DNA of 64,000 bases, taken from Nannocystis punicea (GTDB lineage Bacteria > Myxococcota_A > Polyangia > Nannocystales > Nannocystaceae). Positions within the stretch are counted from its first letter, which is position 1. Every line of letters begins with the position of its first letter. The stretch covers positions 744,001 to 808,000 of the forward strand of contig NZ_CP114040.1 of assembly GCF_026965555.1 (NCBI RefSeq). Reading direction: 5' to 3'. Shown here piece after piece: positions 8,909 through 17,655 of this stretch. The translations under genes were made by a program, and so were the position numbers. The notes beneath the pieces were generated by a model. It saw nothing but the letters and a program-made list of their open reading frames with translations, was not told where the DNA came from and searched no databases.

Positions 8909-9445
8909 CTACTTCGGGCGGAGCACGAGGACCATATCGCCGTGTTCGTCGATAATCTCGCGGTCGCCGTCGTGGTGCTCGACGCGGGCTTGGCCATTGT
9001 AGAAGGGTTCGACGGCGGCGAAGCGGCGGCTGTAAAGCGGCTCGCCGCTGCGGTCGACGTGCATCCAGCCGCGGCTGTCTCGGGCGCGGGCGAAGCCCTT
9101 GTGGAAGACATCGAGGTCGTTGAACCAGCGGCCGTGGACGAGATGGCCGTCGCGGTCGATGTGGGTGGAGCGGCCGTCTTCGCCCTGGACGACGGCGATC
9201 CCGTGGCGGAAGTCGCCGGCGTAGCGCCAGCCGGCGGCGTAGGCGGGGGCCAGGTCGTGGGTGAGGTGGAGGTAGGAGCCGCTCGAGTTACGGACGGTCA
9301 CGCGGCCGTCCTGGAAGTTGCCGCACCAGGTGAAGCGGGCGTCGCTGGCGAAGCAGCCGTCGGGACGGATGAATGCCCACGCGGATTTCGGCGGAGGCGC
9401 GGGTGGCTCCGCAGAACCTCGGCGAGGCGCGGAGTCAAGGCGAGT
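8909..9445 (-). pseudogene. 5'-truncated WG-repeat protein remnant
   Basis: The - strand frame is open from a TGA at 9446-9448 down to the stop at 8909 but lacks a credible start at its upstream end. The first GTG (9301) lies inside the repeat region. The product has several WG-type units: WAFIRPDG, FTWCGNFQDGRVTVR, YAGDFRHGIAVVQ, FHKGFARARDSRGWMHVD and FYNGQARVEHHDGDREIID. These repeats usually form a beta-propeller-like surface or periplasmic domain. The frame appears joined to integrase debris at its 5' side near 9400, so I read it as the 3' end of a gene cut off by a recombination event. A functional short protein from GTG 9301 (130 residues) cannot be excluded. Confidence 0.6.
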
Positions 9446-9672
9446 TCATCCTCGGTCCTCCCTTGGGACATCGAGCTTGCCGCGTACGATGGTTTCCGGC
9501 GGGGGGTCTCGAAGTCCACCGGAGCGCACTTGATCTCCTTCTCCGCGATCGCCCGGTTGAACAGCCGGCGGAGGGTCTTGAGCACCTCGCATATCGTATT
9601 GTGCGACTTGCTGACCAGCGACTTCTTGATCGCGGTGATGTCCTTGCTTTGGTGGCGGTCAGAACCCGACAC
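9410..9672 (-). pseudogene. tyrosine recombinase (phage-type integrase) remnant
   Basis: The - strand frame starting at 9672 encodes a SAM-like core-binding segment (LVSKSHNTICEVLKTLRRLF, NRAIAEKEIKCAPVDF) as found before the catalytic domain of tyrosine recombinases. It then jumps to a piece that resembles a later part of the same family (LALTPRLAEVLRSHPRLR). The catalytic R-H-R-Y region is absent. The simplest reading is an integrase with a large internal deletion, abutting the WG-repeat remnant. It marks this spot between two defence systems as a past integration or recombination site. Confidence 0.5.
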
Positions 9673-9834
9673 CTGACGGCGGCGAGCTGACCCACCTGGA
9701 CCCTCTGACCGCTGTCGACTGATCGCGACGAGGAGGGTCAGTCAGTCGCGACGAGCGGCCCCACCGGACGGAGGAGATCGAAACCCTGGAATGGATGTGG
9801 AGGTGAGGATGCCCGCCAACTACCGGCCTCAAGA

Positions 9835-10863
9835 TCATTCCTGACGGCGACATTCCCGTAGTTGATCCCATCCGACAAGCTCCTGCGGGAGGCGCCGACC
9901 GGTGACCAGCAGTGGTCTCACCTGGGCTCGGAGGCGCTCGGGGAGCCACTGCAGCCCTGACTCGGGAGCGTTCGGTTCGACGTCGGGCAGCGAGCGACCT
10001 GCGCCCCGCTCGAGGAGCAGTTCGTACCATCGCTCCGCGGGCAGGAGGGGCAGAGCGCCCAGCGCCCGGGCTGCGGCGGCGGGGATCTGCAGACCCTCGG
10101 CGTCGAGATCGCCGAAGTAGTGGATCTCAAAGGCGCCGAGTTCGACGACGATGCGACCGAGGTCGTCGAGCATGCCGGCGAACGCTTTTCCGGAACCGTA
10201 GACCACGGCGAGGTAGCCGCCTTCACGGGCGTTCCAGCGGCGGAACGAATCATAGGTGTGCAGGTTCTCGATCACGAGGATCGTGGTGGCATCGCTGGCG
10301 GCGGGCCCGGGCTCCCATACGATCGGGACCGGGACCGCGCGCACGCGCAGGAGCTCCGGGCCGAGTCCGACGCGAGCGGCCAGCCGCGAGCGCAGCAGGA
10401 CGTCGAGGCGCTTCTCGTCGCCGAGGAGTTCGACCGAGCGCTCGCGCAGCGGCACCGGCTCGCGCCGACGACCGCCGTCGGCGAGGAAGCGCTTGATCTC
10501 GAGGAGGTCCGCGAGCACGTCGGCGGCGATCCTCGGCTCGTCGATCAGGCGCGCCAGTTCGGGCGGCCAGGCGATGCTGCGGTGGTCGATCGGCGCGCCA
10601 GCCGGGGCGGAGGCCGCGAGTTGAACCCAGCGCGGGAGCGGGGGCGCGGGCGTAAGGTCCCACTGGTTGCGCTGTTGCGGGAGCTGCAGGTGGCCCTGGT
10701 CACGAAGGGCCGTGAGGTAGGCGGCGAGGGCCTCGCGTCCGCGATCGCTGTACTCGATCGCCAGGGCGCTGCGGAAGACGTGCCAGACGTCGTCGAGCGC
10801 GAGGCGCCGGCGCTTGCCGGCGCGCTCGCGCAGGGCGAACAGGAGGGCCTCGGCGGCGCTCAC
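9835..10863 (-). CDS. jetD: Wadjet nuclease subunit JetD
   Basis: 342 residues. The C-terminal half is the DUF2220/TOPRIM-like nuclease domain: LVIENLHTYDSF (near 195) supplies the conserved Glu and Asn, VVYGSGKAF follows, and IHYFGDLDAEGLQI (near 245-258) supplies the Asp-x-Asp metal site. The N-terminal half is the helical/winged domain that binds DNA and partners. JetD is the topoisomerase-VI-like subunit that cleaves circular plasmid DNA once the SMC-like JetABC complex has extruded it. It is the last gene of a jetABCD operon read leftward; its ATG overlaps the jetC stop by four bases. All expected motifs are present, so an active nuclease is likely. Confidence 0.88.
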   Translation of the reverse strand: MSAAEALLFALRERAGKRRRLALDDVWHVFRSALAIEYSDRGREALAAYLTALRDQGHLQLPQQRNQWDLTPAPPLPRWVQLAASAPAGAPIDHRSIAWPPELARLIDEPRIAADVLADLLEIKRFLADGGRRREPVPLRERSVELLGDEKRLDVLLRSRLAARVGLGPELLRVRAVPVPIVWEPGPAASDATTILVIENLHTYDSFRRWNAREGGYLAVVYGSGKAFAGMLDDLGRIVVELGAFEIHYFGDLDAEGLQIPAAAARALGALPLLPAERWYELLLERGAGRSLPDVEPNAPESGLQWLPERLRAQVRPLLVTGRRLPQELVGWDQLRECRRQE

Positions 10864-13800
10864 GCGGTCCTCGCATGCAGCCGCACGCCCTCGACGGGGT
10901 CGTGGTCGTCCTCGGTGACGTGGAGGTCGCCGGTCCGGCGGTCACGGTGGGCGTTGCGCAGGCGGATCGTGTTCGGGAGCACGGCGATCGCGTCCGGGTC
11001 CTCGACGCCGGTGGTGTAGACGAGCTGGACGCCCATCTTCTGGGCGATCGTCCGCTGCATCTCGAGCAGGGCGCGGTTGGAACAGGTGCCGATCGGGTTG
11101 TCGAGGATGAGGGTGCCGGCGTCGACGATGGCGCGGCCACGACCGCGGCGGCGAGCCCGGATCTGGACGATCGTGCAATAGAGGAGGATCGCCGCGGTGA
11201 GCTGTTGGCCGCGGCTGAAGGTACTGAGCAGCTCGACGGGGACCGGGTCGGGGCGGAGGATCGCGTCGGGCTTGAGCACCGTGACCTTGAAGGCGTCGTG
11301 GCGGCCGCCGGCGAGCTCGAAGATCGCCTGCTGCACGAGGTCGAGCGCCTTGGGCACGTTCGCCGTGTCCATGAGGCGGTCGATCAGCGGGGCGATCCGG
11401 GCCTGCTTGTCGGCGTCGCCGTCGGGGATGTGGAAGTCGACGCGCAGGTAGCTGCGGCCCCCCCACGCCCCGAGCGTCTCGGGCAGCACGCTGGCGCGGG
11501 CGGCCTGGCGCAGGACCTGGGCGGCGTCCTCGCCGAGACCGATCAGGTTAGTGATGAGGATCCGGCGGTGATCGTCGAGCTCGGAGATCGCGGCGTCGAG
11601 GACCTCGCGCGCCTTCTCGAATTCATCGACGAACTTGGACGCGTCGGCGGCGAGCTCGGCGGCGTCGGCCCGCAGGCGGTCGCGGGCCTGGTTCTTGAGG
11701 CTGGCGAAGCGCTCGTCGGCGGCGATGTTGCGGACGGCGTCGCTGCAGTTGCGCACGCGCAGGGCGCTCCGCTCGTCGGCGGTGCGGGCGTTCTGGAGGC
11801 GTGAGCACAGGTCCGTGACGGACGACCGCACGGCGGCGTCGTCGTCGGGCAGGTCCCGCGGCGGGCGCTCGTCGAGCTCGTCGGCGACGACGGTCAGCAG
11901 CAGCTCGAGGGCGCTCTCGTGCGCGGCCTTCCTGGCCTCGAGCTGTGTGGCGGCGTCGTTATGCTGCTGCGCTTCGCCGTGCCAGCGCTCGTGTGCGGTG
12001 ACGGCGACCTGCGCCTCGTCGCGGAGCTGCTCGACCAGGACGTCGGCGTCCTGGCTGGTGGTCGGCAACGGGCGGCCGTCGGTCGGGACGTCGTCGGCGT
12101 CGCGCTTGCGTGAGAGCGCGGCGACTGCCTGCTGCGCGGCCTCGTGGGTGTGTTCCGCCCGAGCCTGATCGCGGACGGCGTCCCCGAGGAAGGCCTGCGC
12201 GCGGGCGAGCTGGCCCGGCAAGTCGGCGCGGGCGAGGGCCGCGCGGACCTCCGGCTCGTCGAGGCCGCGTTCGAGCTGGTTCGCGTAGGCGGTGCGCACG
12301 CGGACCAGGTCCCGCTGCAACTGTTCGAGCTCCCACTGCAGGCGGTTCTCGCTGGTCTTCTGCTCGTAGCTGGCGCGCAGCTGCTCGTACTCGGCCTCGG
12401 CCTCGGCGAGCGCCGGGATGTCGTCGTCCTCGTCGGCGCCGTGGTAGAGGACGGCATCAAGCTGGCGGCGGATCGATCGGCGCTGGTGGCCGAGCTCGTC
12501 GACCCGGCGCTGGGCCTCGTGGGACCGCTCGCCGGCCTGGGCGATCAGCACGGCGAGCTCCTCGAGCCGGCGACCGAGGACGTCGGACTCGCGCTGCAGC
12601 CGCTCGAGCTCGTCGGTCCAGGTTTGGAAGTGGCGCTCGTGCTGTTCGATGAAGGCACCGACGCGTGCGGCGTGCTGCTTCGCCCGCGTGACCTCTGCCT
12701 CGGCGGCCTTCCGCTCGTCGGCGGCCGCCGCGATGTCGGCCGCGAGCTGGCCGAGGCGCGCTTCGACGTCTGCGATCTGCTCGGCGAGCTGCTGCGCGTG
12801 CCGGACCAGCGAGGCGAGCAGGGACTCGTGGGCGTCGAGCTTGCCGCCGCCCCAGGCGCCCAGCCAGCGGGCCAGCTCGTCGGCGGCGGCGTTGCAGGTC
12901 TGTTCACGGCGGCGCAGGTCGTCGACCACGCGTCGACGAGCCTCGTTCGCCTCGGTGAGCTCGAGGCGGCGGACGTCGGCGGCGGTCCGGTCGTACGTGG
13001 CGGGATCGGGCGGCAGGACGCAGGGGGCGGGGCCGCTGGGGCTATCCGCGCCGACCCAGGTGACCTGGATCGGCGTCCGCAAGCGCATGTCGAGCGCCGG
13101 GAGGTCGCGGGCGACGGAGAGGTCCTCGGCGCGGAGGACGACGACGCCGGCGTGCCGGGCCGGATCCCGGGCGATGGCATCGCTGGCCTCGGCGCTGGCG
13201 TGGTTCTCGGCCAGGTAGCGCAGGCCGGCGTGCGCGGCGATCTTGCGCGCTCGCAGCGTCCGCACTACCTCCGCGACGTCGCGGGTCGGGGGCAGGAAGC
13301 CGTCGGAGCGCAGGGCGTCGAGCGAGCGCTCGTCCTCGGCCGCGTCGACGCCGAGCTCGAGGATCCGGCGGCGGGCGGCCTCGGCCTGCTCGCGCAGCAG
13401 CGCCTCGAGGCGCGGCTGCTCGAGGTCGGCCTCGTCGACGCCCTGGATCTCGCCGAGGAGCGGCGTGCGGCGCAGTCGGTCGCGCCAGGCGAGCGCCTGC
13501 TCGAGCGTCGCCCGGGCGGCCTTAACCTGCGCCTCGATCCGGCCGCGCTCCTCGCCGAGCGGGCGCAACGTCGCGGCGAGCTCCTGGCGCTCGCGCGTGC
13601 GCTGCTCGTGGCGCCGACCGGCCTCCTCGACGCGGGCGGTCGCGCGGGCGGCGAGCTCCTGCCAGCGGGCGAGCGCGTCCTCGGCCTTCTCGTAGCTGTC
13701 GAGCGTCCCGTCGCGGGCGAGCATCTCGCGCGCGTGCTCTCGCTCCTTGAGACGCTGGCGGCAGGTGCGGGTCTCCGCCGTGAGGCCGCCGATGCGGGTG

Positions 13801-15194
13801 TCCGCCTGGCTCTTTTCGTCGCGCAGCGCCTGCTCGGCCGCCTTGCAGCCGTGGAGGTGCTCCGTGGCATCCTGCTCGCGCTCGGCGTGCAGCGCGTCGC
13901 TGGCCCGGAGTGCACCTCGCAGCCGCGAGCCGGCGCGCTCGAGCGACTCCTTCAGAGGGACGAGCTCGCGCGTGCTGCGGTCGAGCGCGGCCTGCTTGGC
14001 GACGACCTGGGCGGACAGCCCCTCGAGCTGCTCGAGGGTGCGGGCGGCCTCGATGCTGTCGACGTCCCGTCGGCGCCGGGCCCAGGCCCCGCGTGCTCGC
14101 TGGAGCGCCTCCTCGGCCTCGCCGGCGCGCAGGCGGATGGCGCGGCGCTCGACGCCGAGGGCCCAGCGTCGCTTGAGATCGGCCTCGTTGCTGGCGAGGC
14201 GGGCCTGGCTCTGGGCGCGCTCGTGGTCGCGGCGGCGCTCGGCGGCGCGGCGCTCGAAGCTCTCGGCGCGCTGGCGGAGGGCAGCCGCGGTGCCGGCCGC
14301 CGCGTCGATCGTCGCCGCGAGGTAGCGGCGCGCGGCCTCGCGGGCATCGACGGCGGCCGCGAGCTCGCGCAGCGGCGGCAGGGCGGCGTCGAACAGCTGG
14401 CGCTCGAGCAAGAGCACCGGCCGCTGCTTCAGCTTGCTGCGGAAGGTCTCGAGGTTGGCCGACAGCTCGCCGGCCTTCTCGGTGTCCATCGCGAGCTGCA
14501 AGAAGAAGTCGACGAATGCCCGGGGGTCCTGGAAGCGGAAGCTCTCGTCGGCGGCGCCCTCACGGGTGTTCATCTCGATCTGGACCTTCATCAGGTCGGG
14601 GTCGAGGCCGAGCTGCCCGAGGTGCGTGCGCCAGGGCGACGGCGCGTCGGTGTAGAACACCTCGCGCGCGGGGCTGCGGCTCTTGTGTCCGGCGAGCCAC
14701 TCGCGAAATGCGTCGAACGAGGCCACCGGCTCGCCCAGGCCGCGGACCGGGAGGTCGTCGAAGCCGAGCTCGGGCCCGGCCCGGAAGCTGAACAGCAGCT
14801 TGCGCAGCTTGGACTCGTCGGGGGAGCGCTGCAGCCCCTTCCAGCTGAGCACCTGTCCGAGCACCTGGACGCGGGCCGGCGGCGAGGCGAACAGGTCGAG
14901 CCGCGGGGCGAGGTCCCACTCGCTGACGACGAAGGCGAGATCGCCGTCCTTGACGTAGTCGGCGAGGCGGCGGCTCTTGCCCTCGGCGGCGCTGCCGAGG
15001 AACTCGCGGACGCCGGGCCGGATCAGCGAGAAGAACAGGTTGAGGATCGACGACTTGCCGCCGCCGTTGCGCAGCCACAGCACGGTGTCGACGCCGGTGC
15101 CGTGGTGCTCGTCGCGGAAGTCGAGGGTCAGGGGGGAGAGACGGGCGTCGCGGTGGCCGATCGACGCGAAGTGGAGGCGCATGAGGCGAGGCAT
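10860..15194 (-). CDS. jetC: Wadjet SMC-like ATPase JetC (MksB-type)
   Basis: 1444 residues from ATG 15194, chosen because AGGAG sits six bases upstream; the longer open frame beyond it is Arg/Pro-rich noise. Walker A is LRNGGGKSS (residues 41-49). Long Glu/Arg/Leu/Ala-rich coiled coils fill about 330-1250, broken near 640-780 by a hinge-like region. The C-terminal head has an ABC signature-like FSRGQQLTAA and a Walker B strand TLILDNPIG. JetC is the motor of the Wadjet complex, which loads on and extrudes plasmid DNA for JetD to cut. It starts five bases after the jetB stop. The residue after the Walker B Asp is Asn where Glu is usual in many ABC ATPases; this may be a family feature. It is longer than I would expect for the best-studied type I JetC. 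Confidence 0.88.
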   Translation of the reverse strand: MPRLMRLHFASIGHRDARLSPLTLDFRDEHHGTGVDTVLWLRNGGGKSSILNLFFSLIRPGVREFLGSAAEGKSRRLADYVKDGDLAFVVSEWDLAPRLDLFASPPARVQVLGQVLSWKGLQRSPDESKLRKLLFSFRAGPELGFDDLPVRGLGEPVASFDAFREWLAGHKSRSPAREVFYTDAPSPWRTHLGQLGLDPDLMKVQIEMNTREGAADESFRFQDPRAFVDFFLQLAMDTEKAGELSANLETFRSKLKQRPVLLLERQLFDAALPPLRELAAAVDAREAARRYLAATIDAAAGTAAALRQRAESFERRAAERRRDHERAQSQARLASNEADLKRRWALGVERRAIRLRAGEAEEALQRARGAWARRRRDVDSIEAARTLEQLEGLSAQVVAKQAALDRSTRELVPLKESLERAGSRLRGALRASDALHAEREQDATEHLHGCKAAEQALRDEKSQADTRIGGLTAETRTCRQRLKEREHAREMLARDGTLDSYEKAEDALARWQELAARATARVEEAGRRHEQRTRERQELAATLRPLGEERGRIEAQVKAARATLEQALAWRDRLRRTPLLGEIQGVDEADLEQPRLEALLREQAEAARRRILELGVDAAEDERSLDALRSDGFLPPTRDVAEVVRTLRARKIAAHAGLRYLAENHASAEASDAIARDPARHAGVVVLRAEDLSVARDLPALDMRLRTPIQVTWVGADSPSGPAPCVLPPDPATYDRTAADVRRLELTEANEARRRVVDDLRRREQTCNAAADELARWLGAWGGGKLDAHESLLASLVRHAQQLAEQIADVEARLGQLAADIAAAADERKAAEAEVTRAKQHAARVGAFIEQHERHFQTWTDELERLQRESDVLGRRLEELAVLIAQAGERSHEAQRRVDELGHQRRSIRRQLDAVLYHGADEDDDIPALAEAEAEYEQLRASYEQKTSENRLQWELEQLQRDLVRVRTAYANQLERGLDEPEVRAALARADLPGQLARAQAFLGDAVRDQARAEHTHEAAQQAVAALSRKRDADDVPTDGRPLPTTSQDADVLVEQLRDEAQVAVTAHERWHGEAQQHNDAATQLEARKAAHESALELLLTVVADELDERPPRDLPDDDAAVRSSVTDLCSRLQNARTADERSALRVRNCSDAVRNIAADERFASLKNQARDRLRADAAELAADASKFVDEFEKAREVLDAAISELDDHRRILITNLIGLGEDAAQVLRQAARASVLPETLGAWGGRSYLRVDFHIPDGDADKQARIAPLIDRLMDTANVPKALDLVQQAIFELAGGRHDAFKVTVLKPDAILRPDPVPVELLSTFSRGQQLTAAILLYCTIVQIRARRRGRGRAIVDAGTLILDNPIGTCSNRALLEMQRTIAQKMGVQLVYTTGVEDPDAIAVLPNTIRLRNAHRDRRTGDLHVTEDDHDPVEGVRLHARTA

Positions 15195-15199
15195 GATCG

Positions 15200-15943
15200 T
15201 TACTCCTGGGCGGCGGCGTCGCGGGCGGGGCGGACGCTCTGGACGAGGGTGAAGGCGTCGTGCGCGGCGAGCTCGCGTACGTGGATCCGGTAGGCGGCGA
15301 GGGCCTGCCAGGTGCCGCCGTCGTCGTCGGACAGGCGGCGGACGAGGCTTCCTTTGTCGAGGACCTCGAGGGCGTACTCGACCATGCCGTGCAGCGTGCT
15401 CGCGGCGCGGCGGCCGTCGGGGGTGGCGCGGGTCTCGGGGCGCTGGAGGATCGCGCGCCACGCCTCACGCAGCTCGGGCGAGCCGAGCTCGGGGTCGTGC
15501 TGGCTGCGGCGTTGCAGCTCCTCGCTCAGCCGGACGACGTAGGCGACGACCTTGTTGGTCGAGAAGCGGAGGCCTGCGCTGTCGTCCGAGGCCGCGAGAT
15601 CCTGGGCCGCCGGGAAGCACCATGCGGCGATCGCCAGCTGCACGAGGCCGTGGCACATCCGGTCCTCCACGCTCAGGGTGGTCCGGCGGTAGTCGGCGAG
15701 CTTGTGGGCGAACGGGCCGTCCTCGTTGGCGCCCAGCACGACCCCCTGGGGCGTGAACCCGAGGACCGCGAGGTGCAGCCCGCGCGCGACCGCGTCGGTG
15801 CAGTGACGCATGGTCGGGTCGGTCCGGTAGCGCTCGATGAGCTGGGCATAGGCGGGCTCGCGCGCCGGCTTGAGGCCCGGGGTCAGTCCGAAGGCGACCA
15901 GGCGCGCCGCGGATTCGATGGTTTCGAAGTGGAAGGGGGTCAC
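15200..15943 (-). CDS. jetB: Wadjet subunit JetB (MksE/kite-like)
   Basis: 247 residues, mostly helical with no membrane segment. Size and position between a MksF-like and a MksB-like gene identify it as JetB, the winged-helix 'kite' subunit that bridges JetA and JetC. Its own sequence is poorly conserved (FHFETIESAARLVAFGLTPG at the start); the call is largely contextual. ATG 15943 overlaps the jetA stop (ATGA) and its TAA stop ends five bases before jetC, consistent with fixed stoichiometry from one transcript. Confidence 0.78.
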   Translation of the reverse strand: MTPFHFETIESAARLVAFGLTPGLKPAREPAYAQLIERYRTDPTMRHCTDAVARGLHLAVLGFTPQGVVLGANEDGPFAHKLADYRRTTLSVEDRMCHGLVQLAIAAWCFPAAQDLAASDDSAGLRFSTNKVVAYVVRLSEELQRRSQHDPELGSPELREAWRAILQRPETRATPDGRRAASTLHGMVEYALEVLDKGSLVRRLSDDDGGTWQALAAYRIHVRELAAHDAFTLVQSVRPARDAAAQE

Positions 15944-17370
15944 GGGGTCGGCACCTTTCGCAGGAGAACGAGGTCGTCGCCGGAGAAGTCGGGATCGATG
16001 AATTGCCGGCCGCTGCTGCAGATGCTGTAGCGGCGAGCGAGCGGGTCGTCAGGGTTGCCGAACAGGGCGAGCAGGCGGAGCCCGAGCAGGCGGAGCAACC
16101 GCGCCTCGACCCCATCGGCGCGCAGCTCGGCGAACCACGTGGACAGCAGCAGTTCCCGGGGCGGGAGCGAGGTCAGCAGGTCCTCCACGACGGCGTGGTC
16201 GTCGGCCGTGAAGTAGGTGCGCGTGGCGTCGACGGTCTCGAGGTCGGCCAGCTCGGGCGTCACTTCGGTGTCGTCGCTGGCGCGCCGCGGCGCGAGCAGC
16301 TTGTCGATCAAGGTGCAGAGCCGGAGCTGCGGCGGCGGCCTGGGCGGCTGGAACCGGGCCAGGAGGCCGTCGGCGAGGGTGGCCAGAGCGCCGGCCGGCA
16401 GCTCGAGCGCAGTGCGGAGGACGTCGGCCTCGAGGTCAGGGTAGGAGGCCGCGAGGCGCGGGCGAAACACCTGACGGTCCTGCTCGCGCAGGTAGTCCTG
16501 GTTGGCGGGGATGATGCGGCCATGGAGCTGCATGTGGCGGCGGTAGCACTCCTCCACGGTGTCGCGGAGGCGGGCGAGCGCGCCGGCGTCGCTGTCGCCG
16601 GCCGCATCGAGGCGGTCTTCGATGCTGCGGAGGAGGTCGTGGTCGTGGCGCTGGCGGTCCTCGAGATGGGCTCGCGCGCCGGCGAGGAAGGCCAGGACCT
16701 CGTGGATCCAGTCGACCTGCGTGACGTCGCGGCGGGCGGTCTCGAGGTAGGCCTGGATCTTCTGCTCGTACTCGATGCTGCGCATGCGGTAGCGCTGGGC
16801 CGTCTTGACCGCGTCGGCGATCAGGCCCCGGTGGATCTGCGAGCGCAGCACCGCCTCCTCGGCGATCTGGGCGTCCTCGACGGGATACTCGAGCATGCCC
16901 GCGTAGATGTTGATCGCCTCGGTCGTCGCCTTGAGGACGATCGTGCCGTCACCGAGCTCGGACTCGCGGAGCAGCCGCAGGCAGATCTCTCGGTGGACCA
17001 CGCGCTCGCCGTCGAAGGCGGCGTAGCGCTCGCGGAACTCGCGTCGGCGGTCGCGCTCGTTGAGCAGGTCGAGCACGACTGCCTCGGCGACATCACGGCA
17101 TTCGGGCAGGCTCAGGTCGGGGCGCATGCGGCCGACGATCGGCTCGAGCTCGTCGCACAGCTCGTCGTGCGTCATGCCCGTGCCCAGACCCATCCGCTCG
17201 ATCGTCAGGTCGAGGGCCCGCAGGCACAGCGCGCGAAGGTCGATGCCCTCGAGGTCGTCGTCGCGGTGGACCTTCACCGCCTCGATGCGGTGCAGCGGTC
17301 CGAGGCGCACGAGGGTGCGCAGGCGGCGGGTCACGGCGTCTTGCCAGTTGTCAGGCGCGACTTCGCTCAT
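15940..17370 (-). CDS. jetA: Wadjet kleisin-like subunit JetA (MksF)
   Basis: 476 residues from ATG 17370 (MSEVAPDNWQDAV); the open frame continues upstream but becomes Arg/Pro-rich. The protein is helical with long amphipathic stretches (about 70-330) and an acidic C-terminal part, as expected for the MksF/kleisin-type subunit that closes the SMC-like ring. It is the first gene of jetABCD. The adjacent 285-bp region is shared with a divergent kinase gene and must contain the operon promoter. Subtype (I, II or III) cannot be fixed by eye; the JetD domain resembles the DUF3322/DUF2220 kind. Confidence 0.78.
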   Translation of the reverse strand: MSEVAPDNWQDAVTRRLRTLVRLGPLHRIEAVKVHRDDDLEGIDLRALCLRALDLTIERMGLGTGMTHDELCDELEPIVGRMRPDLSLPECRDVAEAVVLDLLNERDRRREFRERYAAFDGERVVHREICLRLLRESELGDGTIVLKATTEAINIYAGMLEYPVEDAQIAEEAVLRSQIHRGLIADAVKTAQRYRMRSIEYEQKIQAYLETARRDVTQVDWIHEVLAFLAGARAHLEDRQRHDHDLLRSIEDRLDAAGDSDAGALARLRDTVEECYRRHMQLHGRIIPANQDYLREQDRQVFRPRLAASYPDLEADVLRTALELPAGALATLADGLLARFQPPRPPPQLRLCTLIDKLLAPRRASDDTEVTPELADLETVDATRTYFTADDHAVVEDLLTSLPPRELLLSTWFAELRADGVEARLLRLLGLRLLALFGNPDDPLARRYSICSSGRQFIDPDFSGDDLVLLRKVPTP

Positions 17371-17655
17371 GGTCGCGGAGCCTAACGGAACCGGCTGACA
17401 GCGGGTAGCCACGCGGCGCCGCCATGCGGTGTCGACGCAGCGGCCTCGCGGTAGGCCGCGGCGTATCGGGCGAAAGACGGGGCGAGTCGGGGGCATGTCG
17501 TATCGGCTCCTCACGACCCTCTCCCGCCAGCCCGGCGGATCGGCTCACGGTCCCGGCAACAATTTTCGGACCCCGCGTATTTGTAGATCAAACGATGTTA
17601 CGCCCGGGACCGGCGCTATCGCGCGCAGCGCCGGCTGGAGTATCGTGCGGGCGTC
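17371..17655. promoter_or_regulatory. divergent intergenic region between jetA and the kinase gene
   Basis: 285 bases containing the 5' regions of both jetABCD (leftward) and the kinase-sigma pair (rightward). The stretch at about 17560-17610 is AT-richer than its surroundings (TTTGTAGATCAAACGATGTT), making it the likeliest promoter segment. I see no clear operator palindrome. Confidence 0.4.

Noticed and set aside
12144-15293. Very long + strand open frame opposite jetC (about 1050 codons)
   Set aside because: It is the antisense shadow of a GC-rich coiled-coil gene; composition is Ala/Gly/Leu/Arg without motifs and the - strand carries clear SMC-type motifs.
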